From Actinomycetes bacterium (GTDB taxonomy: Bacteria > Actinomycetota > Actinomycetes > Actinomycetales > Dermatophilaceae), in the NCBI GenBank assembly GCA_029778715.1, contig JAKOPT010000058.1, positions 25,947 through 89,946 of the forward strand: a DNA stretch of 64,000 nt, written 5' to 3'. The notes under the pieces are model-generated. The model did not search any database, was not told where the DNA came from, and saw nothing but the letters and a program-made list of their open reading frames with translations. The position numbers and the translations under genes were made by a program. Positions 61,845 through 64,000 of this stretch are shown one piece after another (within the stretch, counting starts at the first letter, position 1; every line of letters begins with the position of its first letter).

Positions 61845-62629
61845 CCGCGCAGGCGCCCCGCGCGAAGCGGCGCTCGGTGGCGGTCGGCGCCCGTCCTGCG
61901 GTGCGGCCGACGTTGCGGGTCGAACGGTCCTTGCACCGGCAGGGGCATCGCCTGGTCGCGGGGATGGACGAGGTCGGCCGGGGGGCGCTCGCCGGGCCGG
62001 TCAGCGTGGGGGTGGTGCTCGTCGAGGAGGGGATGGGGTCCGCACCGGCGGGGGTGCGGGATTCCAAACTGCTCACGCCCGCGGCCCGTCAGGGTTTGGT
62101 GCCGCGGATCGAGCGGTGGGCGTTGGCGTTCGGGGTGGGGCATGCCACCGCCGAGGAGATCGACGCGCTCGGCATCATGGCAGCCCTGCGCCTGGCCGGC
62201 ATCCGGGCCCTCGAGCGGGCGGGGGTGGCGCCGGACCTGGTGCTCCTGGACGGCAACCACGACTGGTTGACCGCCCCCGAGGAGACCGGGCTGTTTGCGT
62301 TCGCGGGGGCCGGGCCTGCGACGCCGCCGGTGACGACAATGATCAAGGCCGACCTGCGGTGCTCGTCGGTGGCGGCGGCGAGCGTGTTGGCCAAGGTGGC
62401 GCGGGACCGGCTCATGGTTGCCCACGCGGGTGAGCACCCGGCATACGGGTGGGCCGACAACAAGGGGTATGCCGCGCCCGAGCACCTCGACGCGCTCGCC
62501 CGGCTGGGCCCGTGTGCGTTGCATCGCCGGTCGTGGCGCTTGCCGGGGGTCATGGCCCAAGATGCTGTCATGACGACGATGGCGGCGACCGCCGCGACGA
62601 CGGCCGAGGGTGGGCACGATGAGCGCTGA
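61841..62629 (+). CDS. rnhB: Ribonuclease HII
   Basis: Cuts RNA in RNA-DNA hybrids and single ribonucleotides in DNA. About 262 residues. [19 protein letters not shown] has the DEVGRG catalytic Asp-Glu; [25 protein letters not shown] and [14 protein letters not shown] supply the other acidic residues and the family signature. Its N-terminal 35 residues are a basic extension. It overlaps lepB and the DUF2469 gene. Confidence 0.96.
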   Translation: MTAQAPRAKRRSVAVGARPAVRPTLRVERSLHRQGHRLVAGMDEVGRGALAGPVSVGVVLVEEGMGSAPAGVRDSKLLTPAARQGLVPRIERWALAFGVGHATAEEIDALGIMAALRLAGIRALERAGVAPDLVLLDGNHDWLTAPEETGLFAFAGAGPATPPVTTMIKADLRCSSVAAASVLAKVARDRLMVAHAGEHPAYGWADNKGYAAPEHLDALARLGPCALHRRSWRLPGVMAQDAVMTTMAATAATTAEGGHDER

Positions 62630-62933
62630 GGATCTCGAGCAGTACGAGAGCGAGATGGAACTCGCGCTCTATCGCGAGTACCGCGACGTCGTGGGCCTGT
62701 TTACGCACGTCGTCGAGACCGAGCGCCGCTTCTACCTGTGCAACAGCGTCGACGTCAAAGTCCGCAACGACGGCGGTGAGGTCTATTTCGACGTGACGAT
62801 GACCGACGCGTGGGTGTGGGATATCTACCGGCCGGCGCGGTTCGCCAAACGGGTGCGGGTGGTGACGTTCAAGGACGTCAACGTCGAGGAACTGGCCAAG
62901 CCCGACCTCGAATTGCCCAAGGGCCACTTCTGA
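62619..62933 (+). CDS. DUF2469 protein
   Basis: A 104-residue protein, widespread in actinobacteria directly after rnh[19 protein letters not shown] at the N-terminus and [18 protein letters not shown] near the end. Function unknown. The ATG at 62619 lies within the end of rnhB; a GTG nine bases upstream is possible. It is the last core gene before the accessory pair. Confidence 0.92.
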   Translation: MSAEDLEQYESEMELALYREYRDVVGLFTHVVETERRFYLCNSVDVKVRNDGGEVYFDVTMTDAWVWDIYRPARFAKRVRVVTFKDVNVEELAKPDLELPKGHF

Positions 62934-63017
62934 CCCTGACTCGTTGCGAGAGTACGAGCCCCAATGTCATGAGTTCTTGTAGACGAGACGGAGGTAATTG
63001 AGGTTGAACCGGGAGCC

Positions 63018-63461
63018 ATGGGCGCGCAGCGTGTCGTGGGACGTCCCATGAAGGGCCTGGACGAACCAATGAAGGTCCTATCGCTCGCGAGCGTGATCGG
63101 CGGCAGGACGCTGGCCAACCGCGGCTGGCCGGATTCGATCCGCTCATTGACTCGTGAGATCGCGGCTCATCGAGATGGCGTCAAATCCGACATCAACGTG
63201 AACATTGTGTTCCATGTGCCCGGCAACCTCCTTCAGCCGGAGTTCGAGGGGGTCCGGACAGGCGCCTTTAGGAAGTCAGAAGCGCTCATCAAGGTGCAGG
63301 TGGCACTCCCGGAGCAGCCTCCCGCAGATCCGAGGGCGCACCTGCTCAGCCTCGTCCGGGACGCGCTTGATGTGGTTGATCAGTGGGCTCTACGGAGGAA
63401 GCCTCTGGTCACAACCGAGAGCCTCCGGGCGCTGCTGGCCGATGTGGTGAACTCCCCGTGA
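63018..63461 (+). CDS. Uncharacterised protein next to a toxin gene
   Basis: Up to 147 residues, not recognised. It has no signal peptide or membrane segment. A VIFHVPGNLLQPEFEGVRTG-like central region (here starting NIVFHVPG) and a C-terminal helix (LRALLADVV) are visible. ATG 63018 is the longest start; 63048 has GGGAC at good spacing and 63069 begins MKVLSLA. The end overlaps the toxin gene by GTGA, so the two are co-translated. It could be an immunity or helper protein, but that is inference. Codon use is less GC-biased than the core. Confidence 0.55.
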   Translation: MGAQRVVGRPMKGLDEPMKVLSLASVIGGRTLANRGWPDSIRSLTREIAAHRDGVKSDINVNIVFHVPGNLLQPEFEGVRTGAFRKSEALIKVQVALPEQPPADPRAHLLSLVRDALDVVDQWALRRKPLVTTESLRALLADVVNSP

Positions 63462-64000
63462 AGGGGCGGCTCCGAGTGGTTTGGCTTTGGCTGGCCGCTC
63501 TGATCGTCGGTGCTGTGTTGACGCCTCCCGCGGCCATGGCTGCGACCGTTCCTCTATCGGTGCACACCACATACGACTATGTCGGTTGGGTGGCGAAGCA
63601 GGTCAGCGAGCACGATTCCCAACGAGGGCCGCAAGCGAGCACGACCTCAGCCCAGGGGGCGTACACCTACGACCGGTCCCTCTACGTGTACGGCCTGGCT
63701 ACACCGCCCACGCGCGGCGTCGTCGAATCCGCTCTACGGGGAGGGCCGCGGGACTTCGTGGCTGCGGGCGACCACGTCTTGATTCCGTCCGTTGGTGTGG
63801 CCGCAAAAGCCGGACCGGGGGCTTGGGGTTCAGCAGCGGAGGCGATGTCTGGTCGAGCGGCGGCCTACCAGTCGCAGATCACAGGTCGGGCTGCGGGTTC
63901 GGTCTACAGGGTCAACGGTGTGAAGTTCGACGGCTTCGCCAATGGCGTTCTCCAAGAGGCGAAGGGTCCGGGCTACGCGAAGTTCGTTCGCAACGGTCAG
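63458..64000 (+). CDS. Secreted toxin with Tox-REase-5 type nuclease domain (partial, runs off the edge)
   Basis: From the GTG at 63458 a frame is open to the window end (181 codons visible). A signal peptide is clear: basic start, VVWLWLAALIVGAVL, then AAMAA as a likely cleavage site. The C-terminal part seen, AAYQSQITGRAAGSVYRVNG with VKFDGF and LQEAKGPGYAKF, matches the restriction-endonuclease-fold toxin family Tox-REase-5, where the E-A-K segment is catalytic. This suggests an exported polymorphic toxin with its immunity gene downstream, outside the window. The 3' end is missing. Confidence 0.75.
   Translation, partial: MKGRLRVVWLWLAALIVGAVLTPPAAMAATVPLSVHTTYDYVGWVAKQVSEHDSQRGPQASTTSAQGAYTYDRSLYVYGLATPPTRGVVESALRGGPRDFVAAGDHVLIPSVGVAAKAGPGAWGSAAEAMSGRAAAYQSQITGRAAGSVYRVNGVKFDGFANGVLQEAKGPGYAKFVRNGQ

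Overview
The window is GC-rich DNA (roughly 70% by eye) with many GTG starts and ATGA/GTGA gene overlaps. The marker set includes DUF2469, DUF3152, the dynamin-like GTPase pair, and the order rpsP, KH protein, rimM, trmD, rplS, signal peptidases, rnhB. Together these indicate an actinobacterium, most likely in the Micrococcales (Intrasporangiaceae/Dermatophilaceae type). The family is inferred from gene content; no search was run.

Layout. (1) About 210 to 29300 is a large surface-glycan locus. A minus-strand run of overlapping genes (210-14885) encodes two GDP-mannose dehydratase-like enzymes, five to six glycosyltransferases, an O-antigen ligase/polymerase-like membrane protein, a four-part CBS-NeuB-SAF-TIM nonulosonate synthase, a cytidylyltransferase, an epimerase and a hexapeptide acyltransferase; murI sits inside it. 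Next come a FkbM-like methyltransferase, a PglK-like ABC exporter, a GT11-like fucosyltransferase, more glycosyltransferases, a PIG-L deacetylase, a WbqC protein and a GT87-type membrane mannosyltransferase. Two broken genes lie at 24.8-25.5 kb. (2) 29.3-48.1 kb is core: bcp, DUF3618, groES-like, copC, orn, prsW, a phosphopantetheinyl transferase, an M20 hydrolase, two dynamin-like GTPases, an ssb paralogue, ettA, an acyl-CoA dehydrogenase, an SDR, glgX, a TesB thioesterase, and tRNA-Lys, -His and -Arg. (3) 48.1-53.7 kb holds tRNA-Leu with a duplicated 3' end, a membrane protein, a recQ fusion and a 1.5 kb gene-free, repeat-rich stretch. (4) 53.7-62.9 kb is the rpsP-to-rnhB translation and secretion cluster, including a trmD-acetyltransferase fusion, a rimM expanded by a repeat, and two signal peptidase paralogues, one without the catalytic lysine. 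(5) 63.0-64.0 kb is a small accessory pair ending in a secreted Tox-REase-5 type toxin cut by the window edge.

The glycan genes would make activated sugars (GDP-deoxyhexose, CMP-nonulosonate), assemble and modify them on a lipid carrier, and export them. The core genes serve tRNA and ribosome maturation, RNA turnover, glycogen and acyl-CoA metabolism.

The most unusual signal is not a gene. The octamer GTATGCCG (or CGGCATAC) occurs about 85-90 times, in all reading frames and in both orientations with no clear strand bias. It also occurs as inverted pairs that form transcription-terminator hairpins. That is the signature of a DNA-level signal such as an uptake sequence or a HIP1-like motif. 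It is missing from the stretches that look acquired. A second oddity is a 20-bp dispersed repeat, tandemly duplicated next to tRNA-Leu and again, in frame, inside rimM.
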